Assembly (NCBI GenBank): GCA_027886175.1
Contig: JAJNNQ010000075.1
Coordinates: 80,269,001-80,333,000, forward strand
DNA from: Phylloscopus collybita
Lineage: Eukaryota; Chordata; Aves; Passeriformes; Phylloscopidae
DNA length: 64,000 nt
Direction of reading: 5' to 3'
Under the pieces are notes generated by a model. That model was given only the letters and a program-made list of their open reading frames with translations. It did not search any database and had not been told where the DNA came from. A program made the position numbers and the translations under genes. Shown here one piece after another: positions 47,465 to 60,634 of the stretch; within the stretch, counting starts at the first letter, position 1, and each line of letters begins with the position of its first letter.

Positions 47465-47803
47465 TTATAAAAAAAGTTTTGGAGAAACTTCTTTTATCAC
47501 CTGCATAGTTGGAAGCATGTGACAAAATTCACTCTCTTTTGGTGGGTTACTTAAAATTTGAGACAAATGCTGACAAGAAACTGAATCTCCCTGGAATGGT
47601 TCAAGATATTGTTCTTTTGTATCATCTTCTTCTTCCATAGTCCTGACAGCTCCCCTCCCTTCTTTATTTTCACTTTTGGGTTCATGGTCTTCATTTGTAA
47701 CTAACATCTGTCTGGAATCTTTTGTAGCAGCCACAGCTGGATTGGCACACAGGCACAGTGTTGGATGAAGATGCCTTATCCACTTACTACACTGATTCAC
47801 CAA
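47465..47803 (-). other. Unassigned protein-like open frame, not called as a gene
   Basis: A minus-strand open frame of about 112 codons, ended by TAA. The translated sequence has an acidic middle (TMEEEDDTKEQYLEPFQG) and a C-terminal part with balanced composition, more protein-like than most frames in this window. There is no usable ATG at its upstream end; the first internal Met begins MLVTNEDHEP. No family is recognised. Just after the stop the minus strand becomes A/C-rich. It could be a decayed retrocopy, a terminal exon, or chance. Confidence 0.2.
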
Positions 47804-48239
47804 AGCAGCAAGGTGTCACTTGAATATCATCAGCACATGAACAAGACCAGAAATCTGGTCTGTTCTCAGTAAATCAGTGATCCTGTAACTAATTGCCAAA
47901 TCCAGTGACTCCCAAGTAAATAAGAAATATGAAAAGAATAATTTGATAAGTATCCTATGAAGATAAATCCCATCCATTAACTGTTGTTCTACTGCAATTA
48001 TACAACAATGGGGTCAGTGAAATTTTGCTTCTAGTCAAAAAATTTAAAAATATGGTGAGTTTGCCTTTCAAAATATAGCCAAAGGCCTTTTCCAGCTTAA
48101 GCTGTCCTTTTGAATGCAGTTATAGAGTCATAGAATTATACATCAAATAAATTGATCTGCATATAAAATACTCTGTATTACAGCATCCAACATCACTGTA
48201 AAAAACACAGCAGGTATCTTCTATAGAAAGCAAAGGTGT

Positions 48240-48550
48240 TTATTTTTCTTTTCTTTTTTTTTTTTTTTTCAGTCTGCTAAATGTATTCTGGCTGTTTTTT
48301 CTTACAGAAATAATTAGCAGTTCAATGAACAAGCCAAGTGGGGTTTTATAGTAAAAACCTAAGGAGTTTAGAGAAAACACATCCTTATAGAAAATGCAAA
48401 ACAGGCAGAGGACTGTCAAGCCCAGGAGCCTTCTTAGAGCTTTAAGGTATTTAATAGCAGCTCTTGTTTCCTCAGTGGGTACTGGGAGATCTAACTCTTT
48501 GCTTTTCTCATGATCTAGTGCCAATTTATGGAATGCCTCTGGGTGAACTC
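48240..48550 (-). other. Unassigned protein-like frame ending in poly(A), possible decayed retrocopy
   Basis: On the minus strand an open frame of about 100 codons includes KLALDHEKSKELDLPVPTEE, a stretch with the charge pattern of a helical region. It then becomes hydrophobic and runs into 16 A residues (complement of 48254-48269), which are translated as poly-Lys. An open frame that runs into poly(A) without a stop is not what an intact retrocopy would show, and no parent gene is recognised. Chance remains likely. Confidence 0.2.
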
Positions 48551-48598
48551 TGTTTCAGATTATTATAAAATGAAAGCCTCTATTTGAGCATTATTGTC

Positions 48599-48617
48599 TT
48601 TTTTTTTTTTTTTTTTT
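48599..48617. repeat. Poly(T), 19 bases
   Basis: Homopolymer run. On the minus strand it is A19. There is no recognisable transcript body on its 5' side. Confidence 0.9.
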
Positions 48618-49916
48618 GAGAAACCATCATTCACTTTTTTTCCTTGAGAATTCATTATGGACATGTCATTATTATTTTTCTTGGCATTTGAATAGCTTCT
48701 AACAAATAAGTATCTAAATATATATATAACACCTTTTAACAATCTGAACATTCAAAGAAAAATAAGCTAATTGTCCTTATTTATATTCAGCATTTTAATG
48801 CGTATTTGAGTCAGAACAGTTCATTTATTTCATGTTGATACCTGAATCCTTTTTGTAGCTCAGCAAATCAAAGTCAAGGATTGAGATCAAACAGCCTAGT
48901 TTTTGCTGATATGAAAAGGGACACTGACGTGGTGAGCTGACCTGTAGTTTGAATGGATGGAAAAAAATGTGTTTTCTGATGCAAAAGTCAAGAAACCACT
49001 TGCAGTCAAGATGCAGTCAAGCCAGCTGTTATGACAGCTGCATATAAACAAAAATATATTGTGTGAGGCATAGCAGAGATTGTCTGAATCACATCTGATA
49101 TCCTCTCTGATATTGCAAGGGCTTGTTCTGTCTTTGTGATTTACTTGAAGATCATAACTAAGATTTGCTATCTTAACATGGGTTTCAAGATCACTGTGAA
49201 CCTGTGTTAGAGATGTTTTGCCACTCCAAGCTGTTTGTTTTGAGATTGCAAAATGGGTCAGAGAGGAAGTCCAGTTTGTAGATGACATGTACACCATAGT
49301 AAAACCTTCTGCTACACAAAGTTTAAACTGCTGACAGCACAACCAGACTAGAAGTAATCTCTGCTTTAAATCTTGTGAATGATCACATCAATATTTAAAG
49401 ATAGGCATTTTTTTATCCAGAAACCTATGTATTCAGCATGAAATCAGGTTGTCTTCCTTCCCTTATTCTATCAGAAAACTTCATTATTATCCTTTTCCTG
49501 TTTCTGTACAGATATAGATGCAATAAGAGAAGAATGTTAGTAGTCTTAATGTACAGGATATTTATCATTTCAGGGATTATCATCATGCTTAAAGAAATGT
49601 AAGCTGCTCTGCAAATTTGACTTTGAGAGTCTCACCTATCTCATGGTCTAGAGCCTGAAACAAAAGGCAAGATTTCTCAACAATCAGATTTCTCAGCATT
49701 TAAAGATGTACCAAAGTAGCACTTGACTGGATGCAACTTCCTGGCAAATTCTTCTTTATGCCTATTTAAAGAGACAGGAAGACCTTGAGGAAAAGCATTG
49801 GAGTTTAGCACAAGCATATACAGAAGTCTGGAGGAGTAAAAGTATGAAATAGTTGTTTCAATTCCTGTCACTGTGATTGGGCTGGGTACAGGTCGTGAAT
49901 ACAAATGGAGTTTTTA

Positions 49917-50310
49917 TAGGATCATGCAATCATAGAAAGGCTTTGGTTGTAAGGGATTTTTAAACAGCATCTACTCAACCACTCCTTCCACTAGACCGGG
50001 ATGCTCAAAGCCCCATCCAGCCTGGACTTGACATCTCCAGAGACAGGGTAGCCACAGTGGCTCTGGGCAGTATGTTCATGTGTCTCACCACTCTTACCAT
50101 GAAATGTTTATTCCTTCCTTAATCTAAATCTATTTTCTTCAAGTTTAAAAACAGTGTCCCTTGTCCTGACATCAGTCCCACTCTGTCATTGATGAAGTTA
50201 TTAAGTGGCATTGGTCCCATGCCACTTAGTATGGACCCATGAGGGACACCACTTGTTACTGGGGTTTTGAGAGTGAAAGCAATATTCCTTACCATGAGCC
50301 CAGGCATGAG
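49917..50310 (-). mobile_element. CR1 LINE fragment with internal deletion, minus strand
   Basis: Read on the minus strand it ends at 49917 with a decayed ATTCTATG-like terminus, preceded by the AACCAAAGCC block. Reading rightward it contains CTTCCACTAGACCGGGATG, GCTCAAAGCCCCATCCAGCC, TGTGTCTCACCACTCTTACC and TGTCCCTTGTCCTGACATCA. It then jumps at about 50180 to GTCATTGATGAAGTTATTAA and GAGGGACACCACTTGTTACTGG, blocks that lie several hundred bases further 5' in full CR1 copies (compare 33380-33450). A large internal deletion, or two adjacent fragments, is therefore present. The 5' limit is fuzzy between about 50265 and 50325. Confidence 0.85.
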
Positions 50311-53300
50311 CACACTGCTCCTGTTCCTGACAGAGCAACACACTTAGGAGGGAACTTTCCCCGCTGTGGTGACTTCCCAGGAAGTGCTTCTGGCAGATTT
50401 GTGGAACATGATGTCCCTTTAGAGTACCATGTAGTTATTTCACATTAGTTAACTACTGCTGGAGGAACACCAGATTAAATTGGGACATATCATAGCTCTA
50501 AAGGACATACTTACTTGAACATGTTTTCATAATTTTCAGGGACTATCATAGTGCTTAAAGCAGCTTTAACTGCTTTTCTCAGTCTAACTGCAGAAGTTAG
50601 ATGTGGATTAGGGAAGGAAGAAATTGGAGAACTTTTCACTGATGATATACTCAAAATGATCTAGAAGGCAAACACAAAACCAGAGAACTATTCTGTAACA
50701 TTAACCTAAAACTGTTAGCATGGAAGATTTTTATACATGCTTTGTAGTGATTTTTTTATGCCACCTGTGTAAATACTACAAAAGGGGAAGAGAAAAAGTG
50801 GTTAATGGCAATCAAAATAAATATTTCTATGGTAATAAAAATAAATAAGACTTGAAACTGAAGAAGTAAGATGAGGAAGAGAAGGATTCCAGAAAATAAA
50901 AATATATATAAAACAACAAAAACCAATCAACTGGCAGAATTAAAAGGAAAGATAGATTTTTGTGATCAGTTCAGTATGTAGAAGCTAAATAATTAATATA
51001 AATATTAATATTATGTTATTTATATTATATATTGCTATGAGAAAATAACTTAAAATTTTCTGGATATTTTTGTACTGGTTTTGCTTATGTCCAGCTTTTG
51101 ACAGAAGAAGAAGAGGGAATAAACTATGGATTTTTAACATTTTTAATAGTGAAAAAAACAAGATTACTGATACATGTCTTTAAAGGATCTAAAATTCTAT
51201 TTTGGATTTAGATTGAAGACACTTAAAGAAGTAAATTAAATAGTTAATATAAGGTGTACAGTTTCAGCTTTGGATAGCTGCTTTTTCTATAAAATACAAC
51301 TCTGAAATTCTTGATAACTCCTCTGTCAGAGCAAGGAAACCTGAACATTAAAAATGCTATAAAATAATTTTTATCTCTAAAAGCACATATGTGAATCATG
51401 TTCTCTCATTCAAGGTATTTATTTTTCTGTGTTTCAGCAATTCAAAGAAAAAGAGAAGTAAAAGCAGAGTGACAATGAGCTTTCTTCACCTTTGGCAATG
51501 GTGCAACTGTTATAAGCCTGCAAATGTTCACAGCTCAAGTGAAATTGTGCTCAGAAGTCCCTAGGAATAATTGAAATTTTGGGAAACTTTTCCCTAGCAA
51601 ATATCCAAGGGACCTCAATCTTACTAATTTATCAAAGAAAATTTTGATTGGACTTTGAGTATCTCTATAATGCAATGCTTCTCAAATCTGGCAGGCAGAG
51701 CGATACAAGAAAAATGAAAGCTAAAATTAGAACTAATCGCACTACAGATAAAGATACATTTTTAGGAGCATGAATCTTTAGAACATCTTGTCAAATCGGT
51801 GTTAGATTTTTCATCAGTGAACATCCTAACATCAAGATTATTTGAGCTTTATTTTGTCTTAAATACTCATGCTCCAGCTTGCTTGCAGATATTTTATGAC
51901 ACAAAGTATTATAAATCAGTTTACAGTGATGGAATTTGTATTTACTTCCATTCCCAAGTCAGCAAGAAGTTAACAGCAAGTGTAAAATAGACAGGCACCT
52001 ATTTCAACAAAAAATGTTGTCTGATTACAGAAGTATTTCACCAAGTATAAAAAAAAAAGATAAAAAGAGCTGACAGAATTTCAATGCACAGAGTAAGATA
52101 CAAATATCTGTAGAGATTTTCTGATGCTTGAACCTGTGTATTCCCATACCTTGTGCCATCTATGGTCAAGTTATTTTCTAATGTTGAGAAAAAGCAACCA
52201 GAAGTCTTTTGGTAGTCATTTTTCACTGAAAAAGACATAGCAAAAGAAACGAAATTAAAAGTGTTTTTCTCTAATTTGCCAACAACAGCACCTTGCTGTT
52301 TTTGCAAAAACAGCATCATTGCAATTTAGGGAAAATTTATAAAACATCATGATATTTTTTTTGTTCCTGAGCACTCTTTAAAGTTCTTTTGATTGAACTT
52401 TAAAAACTTAAAAACTTAAAACAACTTTTGTCTTTTCCCCCAAGTTACAAAACAGACATGTAACAACTCATTCAGGTGAAACACTGATGCTATATTCCAA
52501 AGGATTTTCAAGGGAAAGAACTAATATATTCTGGTAAAATGCAAAATTTTGTGGAAAAGTGGCAAAATACCCACAGGGAATGAAAACTGAATCCTCTACA
52601 TGAATTTTCATAATAAGAATTTGTAACAAATAATTCAGTTTTAAGCCAAGTAATGTGAATTGTTTTTCCTTAGTATCCTCAGATCAGGATTTTTAACTCA
52701 CTCTCTGAGATCTGGAGACCAAACATTGGTCAGTTGCCCGATTTGCTGCGAAAATGTTATCTCTCAAGTGAAATATTAATGATTCAAAATGTCTCTCTCA
52801 TATTAGACTTGTTTTGCCACTGTTGTGAGTGCGTAATCCTATGAGTGGACACAAAAGGTCTCAGTGGTTAAAGACAAATATGTTTTGTGATTGAGGGAGA
52901 AAAGAATCTGAGAAGAACATTTCTGTCTGAAAGTGATGATTAAGTATTAGTTTTTCACTGGGGAAAAAATTAAAAAGCCTTTCTCTTGGCCTTTGTTTAG
53001 ATATGATTAACAATTCTCAATCCATAATAATTCTCAATGTTAAATTACTAAAGCCAGAAAGGATTAGCCCTTCCCAATATCATCATACTGTATTTCGAGA
53101 CATAAAGAACTTTGAACAATGTTGGAAATAACGATAGTAATACTTAATGATTTCAAAAAGAATGCATTTTTTTTATCTTGATTATGGAAAGCTCAGTAGG
53201 GGCCAGAAGGCTTTTGGCAGAAATAAAGTTTTTGGATGCTTGATTCCTAGTGAATACATAACCACATACCTCATCTTTGTGGAGTAAACACAGCACAATT

Positions 53301-56300
53301 TACCATACAGAGCAAGAAAATAAAGCTGTTTCTCTTACTTGCAGCTCTTATCTAGCACTTCTAGAAGTTTCAAATCTGTTCCCTGGCAAACCTTTCAATA
53401 TAATTTTGGGCAAATTTTTTTAGGTCTGGACTTAGACTCCTCACGTTATTTGCAATAATAGTTTTGGTCTTATGCACTTAATTTCAGCTTGAGATCTTCT
53501 TTGAGAGTCTAAGTGCAAATAGCCTGATGAGTTTAAGTGCATCAGACACTGATATTAATGTTGCCTTGGAACCTACTTTACTTTTGAGCGTGCATAGGAA
53601 CCCCTCAGTCTTGGCAGTCCAAGCACACAAATGACATATTGCCATGGCCAGAAAGAGATGTTCCTCTACTTGAAGAGCTAAGGCATCTTCACACCATCCC
53701 CTTGGCTGAGCAAAAACACTGAAAGAAACACCTCTAAATCCAGGTATCTTATTACGACTTTCTTGCACAACTTTTAGTTCTTTTCTGCACAGTTCAACAG
53801 CTTTTATGGTAAGGGGAGAGCAGAATCTTATTTCTCCCTTTGTAATGGGTTATATTCTCATTCTTACAGAACTCTGAGAGCAGGAAGAAGTGCATCTGTC
53901 ATCCATAAGGAAGAATAACTGAAACCCAGTCTTGCACAGCTTGCCTATCCACCTATTCATTCAATGAATTAATTACCATGTGCCTTGTTTTTCTTATTTT
54001 TTAGGGTTTCTTTCCTTAAGATTGTCTTTTGGATCCTACCCTTAACTGCTCTGTTCTTACTGGGTAGGATCTGAAATGATCAGCCAGCTATGTAACATAC
54101 AACACTTCCCACCCATTTGATAGTGAACATAGATGTCAGACAGTGTTTTGGCCTCCTTTCTTCATACCTGGCTAATGCTCACAAGCTGGTGATGCAATTT
54201 TCAGCCAACCCTAATCTCCATTCCTTTTGTTTAAACTGACTGAGCCTTGCTTCTTTTTCTACAAATTTGAGTGAGTACAACAGCATGAATTTGTGAGGCT
54301 AAAAGTATCTAAGAATTATCAATACTGAGTATTTTTCAATACTTACTTTCAATACTTCATGCACTGGATACAGAGGACAATACAGACTGGAATGAGCAGA
54401 AAAATGAGCAGGTTAGTTGCACTTTTATCTAAAGTCATAGTCATAGCTTAGGGACCAAATAGACAAATTACATTGTTATTCTCCAAATAAATTGATGGAA
54501 AACTTTCAGATGTTACAGTCAGTATTTTTTATAAAATAGAAAAAAGTATTAACAACCAAATATCTAATTAAAATATGCATAGACAAAAATAGGGCAGAAG
54601 ATTATGTTTATGTTTGTAGGTAAACTTAAAAGTAGCAAAAATTTTTCAGAAGATTGCATACAAAAAACAGACTAATTGAAATATTAATTATTGCTCACAG
54701 TTTGAATTAGGACAATTTATTAATTTATATATATTTTATAGGGTGAATAAGCTTCTTTGAATTATTTTGCTTTATTTTAGACTTAAGTTTACCTTTTTGT
54801 AGAAGAGATACAGGGAAATTTATTTAAAAGTTCTTCAAGTAAAATCATATTGATATTCGTATTTAATCTGTACTGAACTATGTGCTTGTTTGCTGCAGAA
54901 ATTATTTCTTCTTTTTGTTTTAATTTTGCATTTTGTTTTATGCTTTGAAAGTCCCCTTCAGTGAGTCACTGTCCCTTTCTTTATCATTGGTGCCTTGAAG
55001 TAGTTAAATGTTGTGGTCATTAATACTTAAGTCTTCTCATTTCATGTCTGTATCATGAAAATTTATCCTTTTTCAGCCATTTCCAGAATGCTTGAGTCAT
55101 TTTGTTTAAGTGTCATTCTTATTAATTCATTTATTTTTTTAATTTCCTTCCTAGATGTACCATATGTCTTTTTTATCTGTCAAGGTTTTTCTTATTGAAA
55201 CCTGTAAAACTCTTGCTCTTTCACAAACCTGTAGTTTGGTTTGTCCATCCTGAAAGTAAAGGTTTAAATAGCAAAGCACAGAGTACATTTCTGAAGCACT
55301 GCTTCCAAAAAAGCAGATATAAGTGCTTGACAAATGGTAGCAAGTGGAGTAGCATTTCTTGATTACAGTTGGTCTCAACAATATCCCATTACTTCTATTG
55401 TGAACTGTAAAAGGTTTTTCTGACAAGGCATTGTGAGTGCTATAATAAAACAAAATTGCACAAGCACTTTTCTGTGATACAACTATGTACCTTTCCTGTC
55501 TAAAGCAAGAAGGAGTTTTCTACATCAGTTTAGTTTATTAGCAGAGACTACAGAACAATTCTGCTAACAGAATAGCCCTGCTTCCTGTCCCACCAAAATT
55601 ATATCAGGGAGCAAGAGGAGTATCTGTGGGGTTTCCCTGAATGAAATGCTTCATGCTGGTTTCATGTTTTTAATTAAATACTTTCCCAGCCTTTAAGAAT
55701 GTATATACTCTTTATTTTATATCTGAGCACACAATGAACAGACCTAATTGCTATGTCCTAAAGCAGAAAACAAACTAAAACAAACTAGAAATTATGACCT
55801 CAATAGGCTGAGAAAGTGCATTGTTGGGAAAAAAATGTTCTAAAAAGAACTTCTAAAAAGATGTGAGTGGGGACTGAACAAGAAGGTAAAGAAAGGTCAA
55901 GAAAAGAAAATTCTAAAGTTAGGTTTTGAATAAAAGCTGTTTCACAGACATATAACCTAGGACTCAGGGTCTCTTTAAAGCCATCCCCGTCTTCTGTGAT
56001 ACCACTTGAGACCATCGGGTGCTGGACTTTCGCACAGGGGCTGCAGCTGCCCACACTGCCAGCGGCTGCCCAGCATCCTGCATAGATGCACCAAAGGCAG
56101 CAGCAGCCACTGGGCTGTCCTGACAAGCATTGCCAAGGTCACTGCTAAGAGGAAAAGGATTGGTAGAGAGGTAAGAGATAAAAACTTGGCCAGATCAAAC
56201 TCTAGAAGCAGAATTGTAGCATCAGCAAAAAACTCTGCAAGATGACAAAAAAGGATTTTCCATTTTTCACAATATTGTCAACATTTGTAATCAAGGAACT

Positions 56301-58037
56301 GTTCTGAGTTCAAATCCTTTCAGTGTTTGCTGCTGCACTGCTTTCCCTTGATTCTGGACCCAGGCCAACTTAAAGGGACTGTGCAGATTTCATTATTTTC
56401 TGACCTTTCAGGGGAAAGGGACATGATGAGATTTTTGCCCATGGGAAAACTATGTGTATTTTACTTTGTGTCCTTTTTCTCTCTGGTTGATTCAGGATAT
56501 GTGGATGAGACTAGATTGGTGGAGTCATTGGTGTTTGGGGCAGGGTTTGTGTTTTTTTGGTGGTTTGTTTTTGTTTTTGTGCATGTGCATGTGTGTGTGT
56601 TTTTGCTTTGGTTTTGTTTTGTTTTTCTGTAGTTGTCAAAATCAAATAATGCAATATGTAGGTGTTATTTCCAGCTCTTTATAAATAATAATAAAAAATA
56701 GTGAATCAGTTCATGGTGATAGTTACTGCATGCTTGTAATAATAAGCACAGTCTGATGATTTGTTTGCTTCAAGGGATAAGAGCTACACAAAGTAATTAT
56801 TCTTAGAGAGTCACCTCACAAAATGTTTTTTCTCAAAGTCTAAAGATATCTGCACCACAAATAAAAAGTACTTCTCCAATTTCTTATGCTGAATTTGATA
56901 TTCAGATGACATCCAATATTAATCATCCATTTTTTAATACAAATATATTTTGTTAAAAAAGAAAAAAGATTAAAATTCAGAAACCTTCATAATTACCATG
57001 CATGCAGAAGTTTCTTATTCTCCTCCATGTCTATGAGACCTAATGGCAAATCAGCCAAATGTGGCTTAAGAAAACGTGATGTGTGGTAAAAATATTTTGT
57101 GACATCCTTACTTGGAATAAAATATTAAACATTTTCTCAATTCAGTAAAGAATTTTCAAATATCAAAAATTTTAAATATAAGAAATCTTTATTGAAATAT
57201 AGGGGAGTACTTCTCAACTAAGAACAAAGGGTTTTTTTAAGGCATGATGCATATTTATATTTTTTTAATTAATATTTAGGCCTGTAACCAGACACTACAG
57301 TAAAATTTGGGTTTTTTTGCTTAAAACCAAGAGAATTAGAAGAACACCCTACTAAAACAAAACAAAATGGGACGAAACTGAACAAACCCAAATAAAAACA
57401 GAATAAAAACCCAAATAAGGTAAAGGTCACGGGTAATAATTGCTCTTTAAGAACTAGAGCTTGAAACCTCCGTAACTGAGTTATCACTCACCTTGTTATC
57501 TCATCACAATGTGACAGTTCTTATGGAATCCTTACTGCAGTATTTTTTTTTTTTAGTTCTACAGACACTTCTCCTCTATGCTACAAAATACATCTCTCTA
57601 TTTATAGGCATTCCATCTAATTGCTGTAAGATCAATGCAGTTCCCATACTGCTCTTCCCCTCACTGAGAGCTGTGTGAGCAAGCCCCCTACAAGGGCTGA
57701 ACCATGACCTGTCAGGAGGTCCTTGACCATCTGTATTTTCCAGTGCATTTCTTCACTCTTTGATCTCTTTTCAAGGACCTTGTTCAAAGTAATGGAGACA
57801 TCAGACATCTTCTGTGCTTTAATTTCTTAAAACTTTAATGCCACAAAAATACTGTCTAGAAAAAACATTGAGTGAAGAGACATCTTTATATGTCACACAT
57901 TTTTGTCCATCACACCTGTGAAAGCAGTTAAGCGAACTTGTAATGAAGGTAGACCCTTGGTCCCAGCTCCTTTATGATTTGTACTTTATCTGGTATCTTT
58001 CTTGGATGTAATATGTGTATATTTACAGCTCTGTTCT
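50311..58037. other. Unique AT-rich DNA, no gene recognised
   Basis: The longest stretch here without a recognised element. A minus-strand frame at 53484-53849 stays open for about 121 codons but matches nothing. A GC-richer patch at 55980-56165 is followed by a donor-like GAGAGGTAAGAG near 56170. A T/G-rich tract lies at 56531-56630. An A/C-rich patch lies near 57350-57420. No exon is supported. Confidence 0.45.
56531..56630. repeat. T/G-rich tract with short (TG)n
   Basis: About 100 bases of T/G-rich DNA including GCATGTGCATGTGTGTGTGT. Valine/phenylalanine-rich open frames over it are artefacts. Confidence 0.85.
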
Positions 58038-58384
58038 CCCTGGAGAAGAGATGGCTGGGGGCAACCTCATCAAAGCCCACTACTTTAAAGGTGAATACAG
58101 AAAGGTCAGAGGCTCTTTCTTCACAAGGAATCACATGGAGAAAGCAAGGGGCAACAGGTACAAGTTGCATGAGGAGAAGTTTTATCTCGACAGAAGAAAG
58201 ATGTTTTTACAGTTGCTCACTGGAATAACATGTCTGTGAAGGTGATAAGGTTGCCCCCACTGGAAGTTTTCAAGGTGTGATTGGACAGGGTGCTAGATAA
58301 TTTTGTCTAGAATCCCTGTCCCACAAAAAGTTGGACTAGATAATCTTTCAAGGTCCTGAGCTACTCTACAAGTCTGTAATTCTA
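58038..58384 (+). mobile_element. CR1 LINE, 3' end fragment, plus strand, distinct subfamily
   Basis: Begins TTCTCCCTGGAGAAGAGATGGCTGG and continues through GGGGCAACAGGTACAAGTTGCAT, GTTTTCAAGGTGTGATTGGACAGGG and AAAAGTTGGACTAGATAATC, closing in a decayed ATTCTA terminus. The GGGGCAACAGGTACAAG block marks a CR1 subfamily different from the copies at 21194, 24896 and 32278. 5'-truncated, non-coding. Confidence 0.9.
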
Positions 58385-60634
58385 ATACTCTTTTTAGATG
58401 AAATATTTTCATTCTGTGATACAGAAACAAGATAATAACAGTTAATTTCTAAACTATTTAAAACTAATAAACCTCGAAATTTGTCATAATACAGTTTGAG
58501 GACAAGATTATCATTGACTGAACAGATAATGAGATTTCTGAATTACTCTTCTGAATACTCATATTCTTAAATTTTTTTCACTGTCAAGCAGAGGCATGTT
58601 CTTGTTTCTTTTCTTGGGCAAAATTCTGCTGGATATTCAGTATCCTTGGACAGTACCTAGAATTTTCAATTCTTACCAAGGAGGTTGAGTGTGCTCTTCA
58701 TTTCTCAGGATGTTATCTGAATTATTCCTTCTTAGTTTTCACTCTCTCTTTTTCCTCAAAATACTTATTTCTTTATGGAATCAGATTAAGGCACATCAGT
58801 CAATTGCACAAGTCCTACAAACTGAAAATTGTATTTAACAGCAGAGTTAATCATTCACAAGAGCATTGTTTTGTTTTGTTTTGATTTGATTTTTCTTACA
58901 ACTAGCACAGGTCAGCATTTCACAGTGACTGCATGATAAATTTCACCTGATAAACTTTTTTTTTGTTTTCATTTTTTTTGTGACTGCAAATTTATGATGA
59001 ATACAGATAATTTATATATATTCATAGAAAGATGCTCAGTTGCCATGTAACAGGCATTATCTCAGCATAATCTCAGCACATTCAGATGGCTCATGGCTGA
59101 CACAAGAATATAACTGATATTATAGAAGTTTAGTACTTTGGAGATAATACACAATGGTACTTTTCAATGCCAGATTCATAAAAAATAATATATTGCTCCA
59201 CTGTGTTTGGGAAAATATACGTTTTTTGGAACAAGCAGAGCTGGATGAAAGAGGATTTGTTACAGTTATGCTAAAACTTTCTTTATTGGAAATATGAATT
59301 CTAATAAACCTGAAAGAAACAAGTTGCTACTTGATGTGTAGCATATTTTGTAACTTACTTGATCTTAAGAATTCAGAGAGGTTGTTGTCCAAAATCTGCA
59401 AACTTTTACTCTTACTAATCTTGTTTCTAAAACAAAACAAAACAAAACACTAAACAAAAAAGAAAATATATTTGATGGTCAGGACAGTGTTTTCCTGCAT
59501 TTGAATATCAAGGGTTTGAATTATATCATAAAATTGGTACTTAGATAGATATTAGCTAATAATGAGCTCTAAGGTAAAAATCTGGAGAGTAAAGAAAGCG
59601 TTAGTTATGCCATTATTTTAAACAACAGCCCTCTGTGAGAAGTGTCAGGATCTCTAGGAGCGTGTTTCATATATGCAGACAGGGTTGATCCTCTCAGTGT
59701 GATTTCAGCATCATGTCCGTTTATGTGGCTTTCACTGAGTGTAATGTTAGGAAATAAGTGTACTGAAATTCATGTTATATGCATAACATTATTTTTTTAA
59801 AACTCGCTGTTTCAATGGAAATACATAACACATTCCAATCATTTTGTTTTCTTTGTGAATTGTGTGCAAGGGATTGGGTCCAACATATATAGATCTTTAC
59901 CCACTAAGATTCCATGCACCTTTGCCATAATTCAGCAAAGACATTTCTAGTAATGGAACTTCAGAACTACTGAAAAGAAATTCTAAAGTCACTGATGTAG
60001 TCTTCAGAGGCAGAAGAGGCTTATTAAGAGTTAGGATGGAAGGAGAGAGAAGGAAAAACTGAGCAGAGTTTTAGATTGCCACTGGATTAGCTTTTGGTAT
60101 GAAGCTATTCCTCCCCTTCAGTGAAACTATTTTCCTCTTTTCATAGAATAGAATATGTCATAAGAAAAATCAGCTAGCATATGAGCCTTTTTCTATTTTA
60201 GAAACCAAAATTATACTCTCTTTAAAGGGAGGAGACTGTGAAGTTTTAATGATCAGTGGAACCTCTAAATTTTGTTGGACTGAGATCAAATTTCGGGGGA
60301 AAGTTTACACTGCAAGGTTACAGTTCCCAGTACTAAAATTCATTTTAACTTGTTCTGCTCTGGTCACAGAGTTTATCTGGGGTTTTCTTACTGAAACATT
60401 TTCTCTACTCTAATGTATTATTTTGTGTTCCAGTAAAATGTAGCCTTAGAGATCAAACATTTTGGCTTAGTGTGCTCCCTTGAAAAAAACAAATGAACAA
60501 ACAAACAAACAAACAAAAACACCAAAAAAACCCAAGAGAAGAGATGAAGCAGTTCCAAAACTTTAGATATCTCTGGTATATAATGATGTAAAACTTGAGG
60601 TACTGTACTCAAATTGTACTGAATGGATATTAGG
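58385..60634. other. Unique AT-rich DNA
   Basis: Contains a (CAAAA)n patch at about 59430-59450 and a (CAAA)n patch at 60483-60533. No gene or transposable element recognised. Confidence 0.5.

Larger units (their letters stand above)
47815..49916. other. Unique DNA with two more unassigned frames and two poly(T) runs
   Basis: Holds poly(T) runs at 48254-48269 (T16) and 48599-48617 (T19). A minus-strand frame at about 48240-48550 reads protein-like in its first 40 residues. A 148-codon minus-strand frame at 48896-49342 is the longest frame outside repeats. None is supported by a recognisable domain or splice pattern. Confidence 0.4.

Noticed and set aside
53484..53849. Minus-strand frame open for about 121 codons
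   Set aside because: No recognisable domain, no ATG at its start, and a frame of this length is expected about once by chance in a window of this size and composition.
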